Part shown: one piece after another, positions 60,817 through 64,000 of the stretch
Layout of the letters: each line of letters begins with the position of its first letter
Position numbering within the stretch: the first letter of the stretch is position 1
Assembly: GCA_019916065.1 (NCBI GenBank)
Contig: CM034241.1
Location: 1,580,562 to 1,644,561 of the forward strand
Length of the DNA: 64,000 nucleotides
Direction: 5' to 3'
Source: Vitellaria paradoxa
Taxonomy: Eukaryota > Streptophyta > Magnoliopsida > Ericales > Sapotaceae
The notes under the pieces: generated by a model
What the model saw: the letters and a program-made list of their open reading frames with translations, nothing else
The model's database searches: none
What the model was told of the DNA's origin: nothing
Made by a program: the position numbers and the translations under genes

Positions 60817-62266
60817 ATCTGTATACAGATTGTTCATCGTAAATTTTGCCCTCTACTGCTGCATCTACATGGTTGTCTCGTGGTTGGCCCAGTTAAAGTT
60901 GGTAATTATCAGTAGATGTGTACAGGTTGTTTGTCAAAAATTTTGTGCTGTTTGTATAGAGAATATGGACCAAATCTTCTTCTTAGCCAGCCTTGTGCAA
61001 TATATTGAATGACTTGTACGTAATCAATCCTGGCCATAACTTTACGAGCGAATAGCAAGTGGTGAAAGGAAATTAGTGTCTGCTTTGGGTGCCGTTTTTC
61101 AATCAAGGGAGTTGCTTTTTCATGTGATGGCTATGTGGCTGAAAAATAAAATGGTAAATTGCACAGACTTTCCTCCGGATTTCTTTGAAAATTAGACTAC
61201 ATTTTTCAAGCTTGGACGATTAATCCCTCATACAAGGAAGTTTTCCTAACAAATTAGCTTCTGCTGCAGGTAAATGGTAAAAAAAAATGTGCAATATCTT
61301 ATTAATGTCAGATAATTTAGTATGAATTAACCAATATATCTATCACATAAAATAGCTATACGCTACAAGCATTTTATTGTAAAAATTTTGATTAATTCGA
61401 ATAAAAAGTTTTCAATAATATCAACAAGATTTTGTACATTTTTCTAGTTATAAATGACACGACAGACATTTGCTATCAAAACTTGAAAATAAGATTGATT
61501 AAAATAACACAAAGGAAGCAGTTTCCTTTCAAGAAATTTTAGGGGAGATTAATGTAATTGTCATAAATGAAAATGGAGAGGAAAGGTTGAAAAGTAAGAT
61601 GAGATGAAACTAATTAAATTTATTTCTTTATTTTTGATTGGTCTAAAAATGAGAAGAAAGGTAATAAATATTTGTAAACAAATTATGAGTTAATTGCTTT
61701 CATAACTCTTGTATTAGATCCTTAATTTTAAAGTACATTTACACCACTTCAATATACTACTACTGTAATAAAATTATGAAAGATGTAATTTTTCTAAGTA
61801 AAATAATTAAAAATGTCCATTCAAATTAAATAAAAAAAAATTCATACTTTTTGTGCTTAATAAAAATAAAGAGAAATTGCGTTCGTTCGTGAGAGAGAGA
61901 GAGAGAGATGACCTCCTATTTTGTCTGTTGATGTTATTGACCCACGATAGGACAAGGCCAAATACTTCCGCCATCGTTGGTGAAGAGATCCATCCCACGG
62001 TCATTCAATATTATTTCATTATTATTTCAATTTCACGCCCATATTTTTCACACCGTCCCATCTGATTTGTATTTACGATGCAACATTATTGGAAACCCAC
62101 AATTATTTATATATCTGTGACCATTCATTCATCCATCCAAAAAATATCAAATGATGATTCACATCAATCCCCACCAGCCAATTTGAAACGGAAGTTTCAA
62201 TACGAAGGAAAGTGTAGGAAAAAAAATAAGGAAATAATGAATATAAAATTCATTGTACCTTTTTTA
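60817..62266. other. Intergenic region 3' of the aprataxin-like gene
   Basis: 60817-61130 is probably 3' UTR and flank. The rest is AT-rich with a (GA)n tract at 61891-61908. No gene is supported. Confidence 0.5.
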
Positions 62267-62689
62267 TGCGGAAAACTTTTGATTCGGGATCTTTGCTTGC
62301 TTTACGAACTCTTTTGTCACGTACGCAGATTTCTGAACGGATTTTTTCTCGCTTTTATAGAATACTACCAGAGTATCTACAAAGCACACGAACCAAAATC
62401 CTAGGGACTAAGATGGTACCCTAGAGAGAACCAAGAGAGAATATATGGAGAGAGAGAGGAAGATTAATTGTTGTTTTTTCAATACTAGTTTGTGTCTATA
62501 TATAATAGCGAGATGCCTAACTCATCTCAACCACTAAAGGGATAGAGTTAGATATTAACTCAACCATTCAAAATAAGAGATCAACCTTATCTCTCAAACA
62601 TATAGAATTATCCCAACATTAGAACTTATCTAGTGTCCTACTTTGAGTCAAACAATGTCTATGTGGACGTACCACAGGGTAATACAACA
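62267..62689 (-). repeat. 3' LTR of a second copia element
   Basis: Read on the minus strand it begins TGTTGTATTACCC directly after the polypurine tract AGTGGGAGA (62698-62690), carries a TATA-like TATATATAGACAC near 62497-62510, and probably ends TTTTCCGCA at 62267. The lower boundary is a judgement; the upper one is secure. Confidence 0.6.
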
Positions 62690-64000
62690 TCTCCCACTCG
62701 GACACATACGGAATATATATCTCTCATCCAAAATTTACTCATCCTGTTCATCTCTTCATACGGGTAATGGATCGTGCGACCAAAACGAGAAAGTCTAAAA
62801 TGAGGAATGTTATATTAAGTTACTATCTCACTAATATAACATTACAATTCCAAGTCTCGTTTATACCCCAAATCATCAAATCACACTAGATCTAGCACCT
62901 CTAATCCCTCTTGTAACACATACAGAGTCATGTTAGATCTCACATTATATTTGCACTCATGATTATATCAAAAAGACTAACAATGACATAATCGCCCGGG
63001 CTATGAGTTACAAAATATTAGTGTGGTATCAAATGACTTTCCCTTATACATTATGTTTGTCCATCTAAACTTGACTGCTTTCCTAGACATGCTCCGTTGG
63101 ACCGTATAATTCATGGCCCTTGGATAACATGCTCAAGTAGCAACATCAAGTCTCAACTTCAAAACATAAGTCTAAGTCCCAAAGGGTATGAGATGGAACT
63201 AATAGTCCAGAAGTCTCACACAATGACGAAGAAAGGGATTTATTTCGTCACCCCTTCCCACGGTCGCCTAGTAGCACATACAGTATGATATGTATGCTAT
63301 GGTGGAGCTCCCACTTAGGGTTAGTCACGCTCTAACACCATACGAATCTTAGTCTAGTCACTTCTCATAGCGCCTAACTTGAGCCTCTCGAGACAGTCAC
63401 TCAATAGTGCCTTCTCATGAGTCTCACATTCGGCTATTCTCAGGTTTCATGGAGACGTGGATGTACTCCATGTTCGACTAATGTAGTCTCATCTTAGCTC
63501 AATGCTAAGGCGACTTATGATAACTCAATCCTTGTCGCTTTCAAAGTGCCATGGAGATCACTACTTCATAGTGTGATCATCTATGTCTCATCCTGCTCGC
63601 TATTCAAGCGCTAGGGTGATCACCCGTGTGAGTGGGCTGACCAAAACCTGTGACTTTACTTATATGACTAGATATGTGCACTAATTAAACAAAATAATAT
63701 GCAAAAAAATATATATATTTTATTAATGCATAGAAAAATGTCCATCATACAAAAAAAATGTCAAATCCTACGTAAACCCAAGACCATAACATGTCTACGA
63801 AAAATATCTCTCGGTATGGGTTTAGTCATGGGATCAGCAACCATGTCGATGGTGGGGACATACTTTAGGACAACCTGACCTTGCGCAACAATGTCTCTAA
63901 TGAAATGGTAACGAGTATCAATGTGCTTGGATCTACCATGGTATTTTGGATCTTTTGCAAAAGCTATGGCAGCTGTGTTATCACAATGAACCACAACAGC
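62690..64000 (-). mobile_element. 3' part of a second Ty1/copia element, running off the window
   Basis: On the minus strand, 63994-63761 encodes the copia RNase H end (VHCDNTAAIAFAKDPKYHGRSKHIDTRYHFIRD...VADPMTKPI) and is open to the window edge. About 1.07 kb of non-coding 3' sequence then leads to the polypurine tract at 62698-62690 and the LTR. It differs from the 20-kb copia in sequence and LTR, so it is a different family. The rest of gag-pol lies beyond 64000. Confidence 0.9.

Overview
This is nuclear DNA from a flowering plant, most likely a broad-leaved (non-grass) species. The genes are intron-containing with GT..AG splice sites and AT-rich introns, and plant-only families are present: an AMT2/3-clade ammonium transporter, a plant BAG1-4-type co-chaperone, an ATL RING-H2 ligase, a LAX1/ROX-type bHLH and a plant aprataxin-like protein. 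The intergenic DNA is AT-rich and full of plant transposon families. No bacterial, organellar or CRISPR-like content was seen.

Layout. 1-5.2 kb is AT-rich intergenic DNA with an 88-bp triplicated repeat upstream of the first gene. 5.25-8.76 kb (+) is an ammonium transporter in four exons. It converges on a BAG-domain co-chaperone (12.6-19.0 kb, -) in five exons; the 4.5-kb last intron of that gene holds a decayed L1 LINE, a nested RTE LINE fragment and a SINE. Just upstream of the BAG gene lie a 662-bp Mutator-like foldback element and then a complete Ty1/copia element (19.93-24.56 kb, -) with 5-bp target duplications, disabled by seven nonsense codons. 24.6-29.9 kb holds MITEs, a SINE and a truncated RTE LINE. 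A two-exon YbhB-like PEBP gene (29.95-30.96 kb, -) follows, and its promoter-proximal segment is present three times, with an LTR-like insert between copies. 33-44 kb is gene-poor, with SINEs, MITEs and an unusual palindrome-bearing tandem repeat near 36 kb. Then come a LAX1/ROX-type bHLH gene (44.5-45.1 kb, +), a tRNA-Ile(UAU) gene (45.29 kb, +), an ATL RING-H2 gene (52.2 kb, +) and a six-exon aprataxin-like DNA-repair gene (55.7-60.8 kb, +). The right end is the 3' part of a second copia element (62.27 kb to the edge, -).

How the genes relate. They do not form one pathway. As I recall, the order PEBP - LAX1/ROX bHLH - aprataxin-like matches the Arabidopsis chromosome 5 cluster At5g01300/At5g01305/At5g01310, so that part is probably an old conserved block, expanded here by repeats and with an ATL gene lying between. 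The observations most worth a second look are the triplicated PEBP core promoter, the internal duplication in the BAG protein, the foldback element about 200 bp from the BAG start codon, and the palindromic repeat at 36 kb. I did not find a convincing previously undescribed multi-gene system.
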